A stretch of 64,000 bases of DNA from Azolla caroliniana. Lineage: Eukaryota; Polypodiophyta. The notes beneath the pieces were generated by a model. The model was not told the DNA's origin, did no database searches, and saw only the letters and a program-made list of their open reading frames with translations. The DNA lies in the NCBI GenBank assembly GCA_043228905.1, contig JBHGNT010000001.1, positions 27,032,001 through 27,096,000 of the forward strand. Direction: 5' to 3'. The translations under genes and the position numbers were made by a program. Within the stretch, counting starts at the first letter, position 1. Every line of letters starts with the position of its first letter. Below are positions 1-11,998 of this stretch, piece by piece.

Positions 1-1124
1 CGTGCAATGGATGGGAAGAAGATACAAACTATAAAGAGAGGAAAATGACACTTGCTTTCCAACTCATGCAGTTAATTTGCACCAAAACTAGGTTTTTTTC
101 TAAAATTACTTAACAATGTGGTGGTGTTCTCACCATCCTGTGATGCCTAGGTTATACTTTGGCAAAAGCTTTCAATTCATGAAAATCATATTTGTTGAAA
201 AATGGTTATGTTACCAATATCCATTTTCTCAAGTGTTACTGTGTTAGTAATATTTTATTTTGGCTCCCAATACATCTTACAATTGTTACTTGATCAATAT
301 ACAATCACTCCCTTGGCCATAGATCCTCATCTTCATCATGGGAAGTTCACTATATGAAATATTTTCAACTTCATGTTAATCGTGAAAATATCAATGTGGG
401 ACAATTTACACTTCTCATAGTCATAGATCAAGAAACATGAATGGAAGGATTGCAATTCTTGTCTTACGTGAACCAACACCAAATATGATGACCCAACTAT
501 TATTAGCAATTCCAATTTGGGAGAAGACTTTATTGTCATTGAAAGCTTCATAGGTCCCCGTCGTATATGTTTAGAGCATACTGGAGTTTCATAAATTTTA
601 GGGTCTTCCTTTCTTAGAGGAGTATGGGTTGTACCGAAATGCTCATGAAATTGGCATGCTACCAAATGCTTATGCACAACTTCATTCTACATTGAAATGA
701 ATCGATTTCTTTTGTTTAGTTTTCATGGATCTTTTATTCTAAGGTTGATACAAATAAAAACACTATTCAATGAATTTAATTACAAACTTAAACATGCATT
801 TCCTTACTAAAAAACTTAAACCAAATGGTTGAGAACTTAAATTAGTCATCGTTTGATGGAATGAAAAATATTGTTGCCAAGGAAAAGTTTAGATAGGTAG
901 CGCATGTGTACTCTTAGCCAAAATGCATTTGAACCTATAAAAGTAGAAACCAAGTATTGATAAGGGGATTGATGCATTTTGTACGTAAGAGCAAGGACAT
1001 TGCTAATTGATTCGCAACCTCCACAATAACACCACCTACCATGAGCTATGGATTTTTTGATTGATGACATATATACTAAGTCTCACTTTCACATTGTGCA
1101 AAGTGAAATATTTTTGTGGAGGTA
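1..1124. other. AT-rich intergenic stretch
   Basis: No gene, RNA or intact element can be supported here. Short open frames exist on both strands but none carries a motif I recognise. The right edge is a (GA)n tract at 1125-1140. Confidence 0.5.
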
Positions 1125-1140
1125 AGAGAGAGAGAGAGAG

Positions 1141-1310
1141 ATCTTTGAAAGTTGAAGGGAGTATTAATGTGACAATTTTCTTTATTGGAGGAAGTGGAAA
1201 TTCTTTCTGCAGTAGAGTGTCCGTCTTGCCTATTAGCAATTCAACATGTTCCACTACCCATGTAGTGTAGTGTTTGTCACACACACTTATTAATATAATT
1301 GTGTGTTTTT

Positions 1311-1313
<3 letters not shown>
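1141..1313 (+). mobile_element. 5'-truncated LINE 3'-end fragment inside a (GA)n tract
   Basis: This 173-bp piece is homologous to the reverse complement of about 32241-32460, the 3' end of LINE G2. It shares the coding remnant read as K-x-[KE]-G followed by the same 3'UTR, including the closing words ATTAATATAATTGTGTGTTTT. It has (GA)n on both sides (1125-1140 and 1314-1347), so it looks like a copy inserted into a GA microsatellite, with the tract itself acting as target-site duplication. It cannot code for anything by itself. Homology is certain by eye; the insertion mechanism is inferred. Confidence 0.8.

Positions 1314-1347
<34 letters not shown>
1314..1347. repeat. (GA)n microsatellite
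   Basis: Uninterrupted alternating AG run directly abutting the 3' end of the LINE fragment to its left. Confidence 0.95.
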
Positions 1348-1349
<2 letters not shown>

Positions 1350-2115
1350 TCTACTAAGACCAAATTTGGCACATGAGCCAATTGGTTACAATAATGGGAT
1401 GTGTACACAATCATTGAAAAATAAAAATAAACTAAACTTGGATAAAAGAGTTTAGTGTGGTTACTGGTACAAAAGATGTTATGGTGTAACATATTCTATA
1501 AACGAAACAACTATGTGTTGGGACTAGTTTCATTTCCATCCAAATCTCTCGAAAAGGAGGAAGTCAAAGGGTTTCAATGTGGGTGTGACATGTGGTCCTA
1601 ATGTAAATGGTATCCTGACCATAGCTTCTAGGCGATGTAACTCACGGTCCCTTATCTTCTTAATTGTTTCTGGACAACGAGTGAATTTGAGACCCCATAT
1701 TCGAGGGTGTTACATGTTTGGTGAATATTAGAAAGGTTAAGGTTAACATTTTGTAGCTTATTCTCTTTATATCATTTTAGCTCTTTATATCCGGGGTATC
1801 CAATTGTCAACATCAATACGGCATAGGGCCAACCAAAAGTAGTTGATCATATGGATAACTTTAGAGCACATCCAATTAGATAATCAATTGTGCTTTAACC
1901 TCCTCCATAGAAAGAGAGAGAAACAAAAAAGGATATCTCAATTCTAGCATTTCCTTTTCATGTATGGCTTAAGGTGGTCTGATCAATTGTGGTCTCTATG
2001 GTATCTTAATATCTTTGTTACCATAGTCCAAGAAAGCTCTTGAAATGGTATCACACTGAATGCAAATATTATTTGTCATGGTTGGCATGGGATCATGTTT
2101 GTACATCGATATTGA
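1348..2115. other. Intergenic stretch
   Basis: Nothing recognisable apart from a short purine run near 1910-1920. No open frame of note. Confidence 0.5.
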
Positions 2116-2119
2116 ATTT

Positions 2120-3091
2120 ATATGAGCATATGTTAGCTTGTCCATACACTTTCCTTCAATTTATGTTTGAGGGCCTACAACTTTGGAAATGGTGGCATAC
2201 TTTATAGAGAAGGCCGAAATTCATCTTGGAAACACAACAATTGAAGTTACTTGGTGGAATGTCATGAAATCCAAAAGGGATGTCAAATGTTCAAGGAATG
2301 TAATAGTTAATAATTTGTTGACATCTCAACAAAGCATGTTAGATTTTGTGCAATAGAATTCTACACAAGAAAAGGGATGTGTCAATTCATTACAACTGGA
2401 GGTTTTGGTGACTTCAAGATTGTTGCTAGATTGTGTTGGTAACAATTAAGGATACTATGTCAGTGTCACAAAGAATATTAATGGCCTTTTGAAGTGCAAG
2501 ATCAACCATTCATATTCCAAGGACTAAATTCTTTGTTTGGAATAAGTTGCATGAATGATTTGTTATCATCTTATGGGTCAATTCATGATTATAATATCAA
2601 CAGAAGATGCTTATTACAAGTTGATTGACAACCATTACCTAGTGGTTTCATGTGATCCAGACAGGTTGGTGTTCTCAATTGACAATGCAAGATAAGGTAT
2701 TCATTTGGAGGGTTATGGTTGGAGTGTTACCATTGAGGAATATCTGTTTCTTTTGTTCAATGGAATGACATCTTTTATACACAATGGCTAGAATGGTTTC
2801 AAGGTATATCAATTTAGTGTGGATGTCTTTAATTGGAGTGAGATTATCTTCACCAAATTCAGTCTTTAATTGGAGTGAATGGATTCACAAGTGGGGTTGA
2901 GGAAATTTGTTGTACAGTTTAAAGGACTTCTTTTGTGGCAATTGAATATACTAGAGAATACACGAAATCTCAATCATGAGAGAGAACTCTACAAGGTCAC
3001 ATATCTATCATCACATTGCACATTTGAATTGGTTTATATTGTTGGATTGAGTTTTCAAAACTACAATGCAAAGTGGGATCCAGTAAATTAA
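2120..3091 (+). pseudogene. Degenerate LINE ORF2 C-terminal copy (G1 family)
   Basis: Translated on the plus strand this region follows the minus-strand ORF of LINE G1 (33854-35020) almost end to end, but with many stops and indels. Matching words are LGNTTIEVTWWNVMKS, SRNVIVNNLLTSQQSMLDF, EKGCVNSLQ and, at the end, SQVGLRKFVVQFKGLLLWQL (2884 onward). In L1-type elements this part lies downstream of the RT and includes a zinc-binding region. No RT core is present. It is an old, inactive relative of G1. Unlike G1 it is not embedded in a (CT)n tract. Confidence 0.85.
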
Positions 3092-4300
3092 GGGGCAAAA
3101 AAGAGGTGTCACCATTGAGCCGTGAACTCAAGGACTCCAAGTTGTTTTGTTGTTGTGGGCAAGAGAAAGACTATCAGTATTTCACAAACAAATGATCTAT
3201 ACAAAAGAAACATAATAACTGAAAAAGAGTGGCAAATGAGAATAACTATTGTCTTAAATGTGTAAGACAATATTCATATAACTTCATATAGTTATCCTAG
3301 GTTGCTTCAAACAGATTACCTACTAAATAACTTCATATAGTTATCCTCAGTCGTCAACATAATGGGGTCTAATAATGGCCTTTCTATTAGGCTCCTTTGA
3401 TAACCAATTGACACACTTCAGATTATTATACATGTAGTAATGAAGAAGTGCTTACGCATATGGTGTATCAGATTATGTAGCAATGCACAGCAGCTCCACA
3501 AATATGTTTACTTTTTTCTTCGTTGTTGCATAGTCCCAACTAATAAAGCACTTTCCATATATTTTGTTTCTGAAGTTCTACTTAATCTTTTTGTCTGTAA
3601 CCTACTAACAAGAGTTTTAACTTGTCATAGCAACTATTAAACTAGGTAACACAAGATCCAAGAAGTTTAATTGCATCTAAACCATGTGGCAGTTCATAGT
3701 GGCTCAACAGTCCTAAAACTCCATAAACTTCATGCATTAAATTTTCACTGTGGTATTAAGACATAGATACTATACCAAAACTGGACGATGCATAGATGAA
3801 TGTTTGAACGTACATGATGCAGAAACTTATATTCCTCGAAACATTCCTCAAACTGACATGAAAGAACTCAATCAGTCCAGACGTTTCGCCTTTAGTTTCA
3901 GTATTTCCCCAAACATCAAAAGCTAAGTGATACCCACATTGTCTGGCTATAATCATCTACAAGAGTTTTGCCATCATCTTTCCGCAATACCAATTATATG
4001 AAGCTAACGTTATTGTCCAATTGAGGCAGAAAAAATGCAGTCAATACTACATAACACAAAAATTGATTTAGGAGGTTCAACCGACTATATATTTTGCACG
4101 TTTGAGGATATAATACAAGTGTCTAGTCAGAATTTTGATCACATCTAGAATACAGAAACTAATCCCAAATTCATGCTAATGCTAGAATAGTGTAACCTTT
4201 AACACGAGAGCAAAAACTTGTCACAAGCAGGCATTTTCCGTCCATTCTATACATAGGAAAAACTTCAGTGGGGATAAATATAATAGTAAATAATAGTAGT
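3092..4300. other. Intergenic stretch
   Basis: A short direct repeat (words CTTCATATAGTTATCCT near 3281-3300 and 3331-3347) is visible. No supportable gene. Short open frames at 3440-3640 and 3756-3956 show no motifs. Confidence 0.5.
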
Positions 4301-4642
4301 AATTGTAGTAATAGTAGCAACAGTAGTAAAAGGAGTAAGAAAGTAATACACACAATCAAGAGGTTTATTGCAATGTTTTACATTATGTACATGGCCTTAC
4401 CTCCATTCCCATCTCCATGTTGCTCACAATACAAGCAAGGTAATGGAATAGTCTGGGGTTTATAATATTCGTAATTGTAGTAATAGTAGCAACAGTAGTA
4501 AAAGTAGTAAGAAAGTAATACACATGTTCAAGAGGTTTATGGCAATGTTTTACATTATGTACATGGCATTACCTCCATTCCCATCTCCATGTTGTTGCTC
4601 ACATACAAGCAAGGTAATGGAATAGCTTGGGGTTTATTATCA
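4301..4642. repeat. Tandem duplication, about 172-bp unit
   Basis: Two adjacent direct copies (about 4301-4472 and 4473-4642). Each opens with a GTA/GTAATA trinucleotide-rich stretch and continues through the words AAGAAAGTAATACACA, GCAATGTTTTACATTATG and CCATTCCCATCTCCATGTTG. The copies differ by a few substitutions and small indels. The unit lies downstream of the 3' end of the hnRNP gene. On the minus strand each copy carries AATAAA-like words (near 4366 and 4635) that could serve as poly(A) signals for that gene; this is weakly supported. Confidence 0.9.
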
Positions 4643-5343
4643 CTCGAACCTGCAAATCTTAATAAAATGCAAGTAAAAAGTGACTAGATCTCAGGGAGAT
4701 CTTAACCCTGGAAAGAAAAAAATAGAAAGGTAATGAAATCTTTTTAAGTATTGAATTTCTCATATGAACCGTACGTTGAGACTCCTATATCACGAAAGAC
4801 TATTTCATGAATGCATATCATACATTTGTTTAATCAAACTACACTATGCTATAACCTAACTAATCTGAGTAAGGTTAAGATTTTTCTATACGCAACTATA
4901 ATGGAATCAGACCCATATGCGTCATAATCAAATGGAATTCGCAATCGCTCGTACAACATCAAACTAAACTAAACAGTGACCTCAGTAGCAAGTTCAAACT
5001 ATTCATTGCTACAACGGAATCAGTCTAGTGTCTCTGTCAACAAAGCAAAGTACAGATTCCACTACGAAAAAACACACGGGGAAAAAACTATGAAGGTATT
5101 TTCCTAAAGAATTGGGCTAGCCCTTAAAGCATATTGGCTTTCACTAAATCCAACTCTTGCAAGAAAAAAGCTTGCAATCAGCAATCTAGCGCACTTCTAG
5201 AAACAACCATGCCAGTAAATCTTTTCTGTCCATATGAGATCATTCTGACACAATCTAAGAAAAGTAGCCAACAATATAAGAGCTATATCCATATTGCTCC
5301 AAGTGTGCCAATTCTCCTACCTTTCCTTATCTCTCTAGAATTA
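4643..5343 (-). other. 3' flank / probable 3'UTR region of the hnRNP gene
   Basis: AT-rich sequence with no coding signal between the stop codon of the hnRNP gene and the tandem duplication. It probably includes the 3'UTR. I cannot place the cleavage site. Confidence 0.4.
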
Positions 5344-8236
5344 TCACCTGCCATACGGATGGTATCTCCCACTACTATAGCCACGGCCACTACCACCATA
5401 ACCACCACCACTTCCCCCAACACCACCACCACCATAAACATTACCATAACCAGATCCAGAACCACCATAGCCAGCATAATTGTAGCCCATGCCACCATAA
5501 CCATCATCAACATCGCCACCAAATCCATAGAAACCTCCATAGCCACTACCACCATAACCATATGCGGCTCCATATGCATAGCCTCCTCCATGTCTTCCAT
5601 CACCCCTGTATGGTCCACCTCCATAATATGGAGCGGCAGCAGCACCACCCCCACCAGCACCACCATAACCACCATAAAACCCAACATTTCCATCATAACT
5701 AGAACCTCCTCTTCCCCTCCGAGGACCACCCCTGTCATGACTTGGTGGAGCTTCATCTCCTCTCTTTGGTTCTGCTTTCTTAATTTCAACCTGTCACAGT
5801 TTGAAGAAACAGTTTCATCTCCTCCTCAAACTGTTGGATAGAAACGATGAACATCACTGGTTTGTTAAAGTACATTCTCTCACCTGTTTACCATCAATTT
5901 CATGCATTTTCCCGTGACTCAACAGATCCTCAACTGACTGTTCACTCTCAAAGGTTACAAAGCCAAACCCACGAGATCTTCCAGTGCTATGATCTTGCAT
6001 TATTTGGCATTCAGCAATCTTTCCAAATTTCTCGAAGAAACTTTTAAATTCCTCTGCATTACAAAGAATTCATGAATCTTTAACATAGTACAAACGTTAT
6101 TTTTATTCTTAAAACAATAATAAGAAATCCCCCTTATCACATGGATTATGAACATACAAGATAAAAGGATAGGTAACATTTAACTCTTACCTTCAGTTGT
6201 GGAGGTCTTGAGTCCTCCTACAAAAACTTTCTTGGTCTTTGGCCCTCTAGTTGATGTAGGGGTCACTTCCCGTGGTACTGTTCGCTTTGCTTCAACCTAA
6301 AAGGAGAAAAATACTTATTATTAACATCAATAAAATGAATTCACTCAATTAGTGACCCAAATCTTCAGCATACCATTTTGCCATCCAGAATGTGAGTGTC
6401 TTTCAGAGCAATATCAACAATTGACGGATCAGCAAATGTGACAAAACCAAAGCCTCTAGGATGACCAGTGCTTCGATTTTTCATGATGACAGAATCTATG
6501 ATCTCTCCATACTTCTTGAAATGACGAGTAAGCATTTCTGGCAAAGGGATGTGACGATATAAGTGAGGAAAGCTCACGAGGAGCACAAAAAGAAAAATAA
6601 TTGCAAAGCGACAGAATGAAGTACATACCTGTAGTTGTATCCCTTGTCAATCCACCAATAAAAATTTTGCCCCTGAATACAAGAAAACGAAGTTTTTATG
6701 TGGCAGACAAGATTCGTAACTGACCAATCTTGCAATGGCAAGTGCACAATGTTATTCCAAGAAACACCTCAAGGAGCTGAAACTCCAATTAGAACCATAG
6801 TGTATGCCATTATACCCTCTCACAGATGTCAGGAATACAAAGCAAGCAAAGTATTTTACTTCGGGTATAGCCATAAAACATAACACAGAGAAGGAGAATA
6901 TTGAAAATGTTAAAAGTTCGGATTTCAAAGAGGTTTAGAAATGATAGAATCTAGGATTTCAAAGAAGACAAAAAATTATGAACGATGGCCCGTCACTTTC
7001 TTCAACCAAGTTAACATTTCAAAGGGAATTGAAAGCAGTAATATTTTGGATTAACATTCCTTTAATTAAAGGGCAATAAATGATTAATGACTGCCATTAC
7101 TTTCTTCAACCAAGTTAATGTTTGAAAGGGTAAGGAAAGCAGTGAGGTTTTATGTTAGCATTTCGTTTATTAAAGAGCGATAAGAATATGTTTTCAAAGA
7201 TCATTGAGAATCATAAATGACTGAGTCAGTTCCCAAAGAGCACTTTGGATAATAAATTATTTGGTGAGTTCTCAAGGTGGATTACAAACAATAAAGCTTG
7301 GAGTTTGTGAGCGGTTTTGAACTGAGAACAATGATAAAACTTATGAATAACAATAGCAAAAACTTGCAATGAAGATTAGAAACACGCACCATTGGTAAAA
7401 ATTTAAGGGTAAGGGGTTATGAGGAGAAGTAAAGATATAGATTAGGTTTGAAGGAGGAGTAGAACCGAAAAGGAGAGAACTTACCCTGAGCTGTTGCTCC
7501 CTTCCGTAAAATCCTTCCTCGCAGCATATATCTGGGCCTCGTTCTCACCTCCTTTAGAAACGCCTTCACCATTCTGCATCGTAGTATCTTGATCTGCACT
7601 ATTTTCTTTTGAGTTTTCTACATTTTCCTTCTTTTCCTTCTCTACTTGTGCATCGTTATCAACATCCTCTCCTTCAACCTCTACTACATCTTCCTCCTCC
7701 TCCTCCTCTTCTTCTTCTTCTTCTCCTTCTTCTTCTCCTTCTCCTTCTCCTTCTCCTTCGTGTGCTGTTACATCCTCTTCTCCCTCGAAACGTAGTTCAT
7801 CTCCTTCCTCGGCAAGACCTAAAACTTCTTCTTCCTCCTCTTCAAGTCCTAAATCTTCTCTTTCGAGGCCTAAATCGTCTCTTTCAAGACCAAGATCGTC
7901 TCCTTCGAGGCCCAAATCGTCTTGATCAAGACCAACACCTTCCTCATTGGCAGATTCAGAAGCAATGGCTTGTCCCGTAGCTGTTTGTGCTGCTTCCTTT
8001 TCTATTACATCTGCTGAATCGCTGGATATTGGATAGGAAAGTGGAGGATCAGAAGCAGAAGTTTCTCTTACCTCATCTGCTTCTTCTTCATATGTGTCTT
8101 TCATGCGATTATCTTCATCTTCTTGGGCCAGCGAAGGAGGGGTGTGCTCCTGTTTCTGCAAAGAAGCCTCTTGTTCTTTCTTGGCTTTCTTGGCAGCAGG
8201 GGAGGAGGTCTTCTTTCCCTTTCGAGCAGGTGCCAT
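5344..8236 (-). CDS. hnRNP A/B-type protein, two RRMs, acidic N-terminus, Gly/Tyr-rich C-terminus
   Basis: Six coding exons can be joined on the minus strand: 8236-7485, 6672-6629, 6537-6374, 6296-6191, 6053-5884 and 5790-5344. All introns are GT-AG and the phases fit, giving 560 codons from ATG to TGA. Residues 4-20 are lysine-rich (AARKGKK/KKAKK type, NLS-like). Residues 106-133 are four DLGLE-containing heptads, followed by a long Glu tract. RRM1 starts near 252 (RNP2 KIFIGGL, RNP1 RGFGFVTF) and RRM2 near 342 (RNP2 KVFVGGL, RNP1 RGFGFVTF). The tail from about 430 is Gly/Tyr-rich. This layout matches plant hnRNP A/B-like nuclear RNA-binding proteins that act in pre-mRNA processing. The long acidic N-terminus is unusual for that family. 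The gene looks intact and ordinary in codon use. The short 44-nt exon 2 carries RNP2. Confidence 0.93.
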
Positions 8237-8440
8237 GGAAGATCAAGCTTTTCCTCCTTCTCTTCCTCTTTCTCTCTCTCTCTCTCTCTGTCAATCACTC
8301 TATGTCGGCCGGTCGGTCGGTCGCAGAAGATGAAGAATTGCAGGGAAACGACAGTCTTTCCTAACGGACGGACAGACAGAGACAGACCGCAGAAGCAGAA
8401 GCAGACGCAGAAGAAGCAGAAGAAACCCTAAAATCTGATG
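8237..8440 (-). other. Probable 5'UTR of the hnRNP gene
   Basis: Sequence immediately upstream of the ATG, containing a (CT)n run (about 8268-8290 on the plus strand, GA in the transcript) and GAA/CAG-rich repeats. No in-frame upstream ATG extends the protein. Transcript support is needed for the exact start. Confidence 0.5.
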
Positions 8441-8554
8441 GCTTTTTGCATTTTCTTAACACTGTCTGTTTTATTTATTTACTTACATTTCTTTTTAGGT
8501 TTATTTAGTTTTATGTCCATACTATATGTACATACATATATGTATTTCTTAAAA

Positions 8555-8563
8555 CCTTTTATA
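8555..8563 (-). promoter_or_regulatory. Candidate TATA box of the hnRNP gene
   Basis: On the minus strand the sequence reads TATATAAAAGG about 320 bp upstream of the ATG. This would place a start site near 8525 and give a 5'UTR of about 290 nt. It is the best TATA-like word in the region, but evidence is sequence only. Confidence 0.45.
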
Positions 8564-9051
8564 TACATACTCCATAGTGTACTAAATCATCAGTCATTCT
8601 TCATGTTTTTCCTTTAACATTTTCTGTTTTCATTGTCATGATCATATCAGTTTTTTCTTCATGGTTTTTTCCTTCACGTTTTTTTGTTTTCGCGTTATGA
8701 TCATATAAGTTTTATAATAACTCTTTGAATGGGGGGGGGCCAACCGAAGTTTACTCTCGATGAATGATGATTGATGATCATGATGATGAGCAATTGGGTC
8801 ACAGGAAATTATTCATCACTGCATTCCAGATGCCGCAATAGATCACACATAAGTTATGTCAACCATACAACATTCTCTTTTTGCATTTGTATGTATGTAT
8901 GGTATGTATGCAGCACCTAATGCCTACCATACATACAAAGTGTTCTCTTTTTGCTCGGGTAAATCTACTTTTTTCCTACCATTGCAAGAGATCGTGCCAT
9001 CATTACTTTCTCTCGTTTAGCTCCACAACTCTCTCGACTCTAGACATTCTT

Positions 9052-9054
<3 letters not shown>
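8564..9054. other. Intergenic stretch
   Basis: AT-rich, with a G9 homopolymer near 8730-8738 and a TATGTATG-type stretch near 8890-8910. No gene seen. Confidence 0.5.

Positions 9055-9091
<37 letters not shown>
9055..9091. repeat. (CT)n microsatellite
   Basis: Uninterrupted CT run of about 37 bp. Unlike several other CT tracts in this window it has no recognisable LINE end next to it. Confidence 0.95.
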
Positions 9092-9095
<4 letters not shown>

Positions 9096-9199
9096 CATGA
9101 AGCATTTATATAGCCGATTTCTATACGGAGTGCTATCATCCCTATGAGTCCTCTCACATAGATCTTGAACCATTCCATACACACATTGGGTTGATGGAC

Positions 9200-9775
9200 T
9201 TCACTGCTAACAACCTTGACACCATGAAGGAATGCATATTACACCTCGAGTAGCCTCCTTCATTATCAAGCCCTTCACCATGTAGGGGCTTGCTCTCAGT
9301 TTGCATGGTTTGGTGGTATGTAGTTTGTCTACTTTGATGGACAAATGCTTTTGGCAATCCATTGTTGCAACACTTTCTTAAGGGTGGGTCGTTCGGCAAC
9401 AAGCCATCTCTAATGCCCCACATTCACCATCTACAATTCAAGCTTACATGTAGTAGGAAATTATGAATACAACATGTCCACCCACACCATGGACAATGCT
9501 CAACTAGTCTCACTTGCAACCTATGGAATGCACACTATGCCTCCATTAATCTCCTTGTCTAAGCCCCTTGATGTCTAGGGCTTTGCTCTCAATTTGCCTA
9601 CTTTGATGGGTGATGGAAAGCCCTCCACATTCGGATCTACTTAAGGATGGTCCCATTTGGTAAAGAACTCTCTAACAACCCACGTGTTATCTACAATTCA
9701 ATCCAACATGTGATGAGTAATTATGAACAAAACATGCTCACCCACACCACAACCGCAATCCTCCACATCAACAAT
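9200..9775. repeat. Imperfect direct duplication, about 280-300-bp unit
   Basis: Two adjacent diverged copies (about 9200-9500 and 9505-9775). They share the words GGGCTT[GT]GCTCTCA, CTACTTTGATGG, ATCTACAATTCAA, TAATTATGAA/AAATTATGAA and CACCCACACCA. Both copies have scattered indels. No coding potential or terminal structure was seen, so this is a local tandem duplication of unknown origin. Confidence 0.7.
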
Positions 9776-10319
9776 ATTACAAGTTGAACTAATCATGAGC
9801 AATGTAATAAGAGATTAAGGGGGGGATGGATTAAGGGTGCTTAACCACACCAACAAAACCCGAGTGAAGGAAATACTACAAAACATAAAATATCATTGAT
9901 GTTCAATACCATCAAATATTACCTTATATTATACCTTGGTAGTTTAATAATGGATACAAAGAAGTGGGTTGATCATCACCTATAGAAACTCAAGAACATC
10001 AGATGCACTAATGAAGTGGGTACCTAGTCCCCTTTATATAGTACAACAATAGATGATAAAAGAGTGGTCACAAGGTGACTTGTAGGCGGGCATGTCTTGC
10101 ATAAAGAGGTGTGAGTTTGCACACATTCCTGACATACCTATTGCATGCTTGGTTGTATATAAAGGGGGTTGCCCTCAAGGAGTTCAAAATGCTTAAGATT
10201 GAAGACGACATTTGACAAGTGAGACGCATGAGAATGGGGGACAGATAAAAAAGGAGGAGCAAGAACAATGAAGTGGAAGATGAGACTAGATAGATTTCAA
10301 CATTTCTCTTATTCATTAA
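9776..10319. other. Intergenic stretch
   Basis: No supportable feature. A short G run occurs near 9821-9826. Confidence 0.5.
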
Positions 10320-10650
10320 GAAGAAAGATTTATCATTGCATATGATGTACGTAGATTATCGCATTCTAAATTGCTTAACCATTATTCATTGGTATCCCTT
10401 ATCATTGATTATGGAACTTCTCGATCAACTTTGGAATTGGGCGAATCTTCTCCAAATTTGACCAACAAGGAACCTACAACTTAGTCTTATTCGAGCCCGG
10501 GAATGAATGGAAGACGACTTTCCAAACTCGCTATGGCCATTTGGAGTACACGATGTTGTTATTTGGCCTCGCAAACTTCTCGACATCCTTCTAACACATG
10601 ATGAATGACATCTTTGGGGAATACATGCCCATTGGACATGATCCATTACT
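10320..10650 (+). pseudogene. Ty3/gypsy reverse transcriptase relic
   Basis: Plus-strand translation, allowing frameshifts, recovers consecutive gypsy RT words: MMYVDYRILN (consensus MCVDYRALN), YPL-LIMELLDQL, and then in other frames the equivalents of the SKFDL, EWKTAFRTRYGHFEY, FGLAN and HMMNDIF blocks. Several stops interrupt it and the catalytic YxDD block is not reached. It is a fragment of about 110 codons with no LTR visible nearby, so an old non-functional remnant. Confidence 0.85.
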
Positions 10651-11480
10651 ACTTAAAAGAGGGTAGTTCTACACAAATTACATATATGGTCATGTTTTTT
10701 TTATATGCATTTGGCGTATGACCATTATTGTAGATTCAAAATATTAAGTCATATAGAGTTGTTAAAACAAAAGAACATGACATTATTCCTCAATATATTT
10801 CAATCGTGGCCCCACCAAACTCCATATGGTTGGCTTGAGAACCCATGTTCATGAGCTAAACTCAACATACCTCTACAAATTTGAGTCCATGAAGGATTTT
10901 CTTTTGTTTTCTTGTAATTTGCTTTTATTCACTTCCTAGACCATCTCTTCCCGGCGTATGATGCAAACATGGCTTGTTGATGTGACCCTTCAATTTTTTG
11001 CCATGATATCTCAACTTTCAAACGTCTCAATTCCACCATTAAATTTCTCTACCTCACCCACATTTTTTTCCATCGCATGCCACACCAATCTAACAGAAGA
11101 TTTCACATATTTCTTTGAAGCTCTTCATCTCCCTATTTCTAACATCTCCATCAAGCTTGAGTAGCCCTCCTTGTTGACACCCATGATGGAACCTCCCCTA
11201 ATGCACTAGATATTGTGCATGCATTTGGTCGAGAAGGGATGTTAAGTACTCACCAAACATCTCACTTAGATATTAGGGCCAATGGATACAATGAATAAGT
11301 AGAACCATAGAGAGAGGGAGAGCGAGAGATCGTATTATCATTTCAAGAGGCCAAACATGACCTAAGAGACACATGACGATGATTAATGGCATGTGAGAGC
11401 AATTTTCACGTGATACATGTCGAAGGGATTATTGATTCACGACATTCAAGAAGTTAACTAATCAATGTCACTATTCAAAG
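10651..11480. other. Intergenic stretch
   Basis: No gene or repeat structure recognised. The last 8 bases (11473-11480, ATTCAAAG) are the left target-site duplication of the adjacent MITE. Confidence 0.5.
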
Positions 11481-11764
11481 CATAGTACGTAAAATTCGTG
11501 TTCGTCTAGTATAACATTCGTTTTCCTACGTTGGAAAACGAATGCGAATGTTATTCAAACATTCTTGTGTTTTTTTTTGTTTTTTCCCCATTTTTTTAAT
11601 GTTTTTTATTTGTTTTCTTTTCATTTTTAGGCTTATCTACCTCATAACAAATAGTTAATCCAAAAGTATGGTATTTATCATTCTTTGAGGGTGTTTTTCT
11701 TTCGCGAATGATTGAACCATTCATGAATACGAATGCACGTATGGTATGTATGGTTCATACTATG
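11481..11764 (+). mobile_element. hAT-type MITE, copy 1
   Basis: 284-bp non-coding element bounded by CATAGTA and TACTATG terminal inverted repeats and flanked by a perfect 8-bp direct repeat, ATTCAAAG (11473-11480 and 11765-11772). It is homologous over its whole length to 36192-36476 (opposite strand) and 46801-47048. An 8-bp target-site duplication with CA...TG-type ends fits the hAT superfamily. It contains a near-palindrome around TTTTCC-ACGT-GGAAAA. It has no transposase, so it is non-autonomous. Confidence 0.92.
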
Positions 11765-11834
11765 ATTCAAAGTGTACATTGCGCTTATGAGAGAAATTCA
11801 AGCAAATGATTGGGTTGGGTCAAATATGTGTGGA

Positions 11835-11998
11835 AAGCATAATCAAAGACATAACATTGTACCAAAATGTAATACGAAACCCTAGAACATGTTTAGGCAA
11901 ATTGAGCATAGTCAAATGTCATCAAAGACATAGCATTGTGTCAACATGTGATACTTAGACACCAGAATATGTTCAAGGCAAAATGTGCATAGTTGACT
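11835..11998. repeat. Short tandem duplication, about 80-85-bp unit
   Basis: Two adjacent copies share GCATA[AG]TC, ATCAAAGACATA[AG]CATTG, AATGT/CATGTGATAC and ACATGTT-AGGCAAA, with substitutions. Function unknown. Confidence 0.65.

Noticed and set aside
336-677. A 113-codon minus-strand frame
   Set aside because: No motif, no splice context and no match to other parts of the window; ordinary for AT-rich DNA.
846-1070. A possible copia RNase H remnant on the minus strand
   Set aside because: Only vague similarity to copia RNase H wording; no block could be aligned with confidence.
5134-5841. A 235-codon plus-strand open frame rich in Thr/Ile/Ser
   Set aside because: It is the antisense of the Gly/Tyr-rich last exon of the hnRNP gene; repetitive GGT/TAT codons keep the opposite strand open.
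7609-8431. Several plus-strand frames rich in Leu, Pro and Ser
   Set aside because: Antisense of the Glu-rich exon 1 and of the CT-rich leader of the hnRNP gene; low-complexity shadows.
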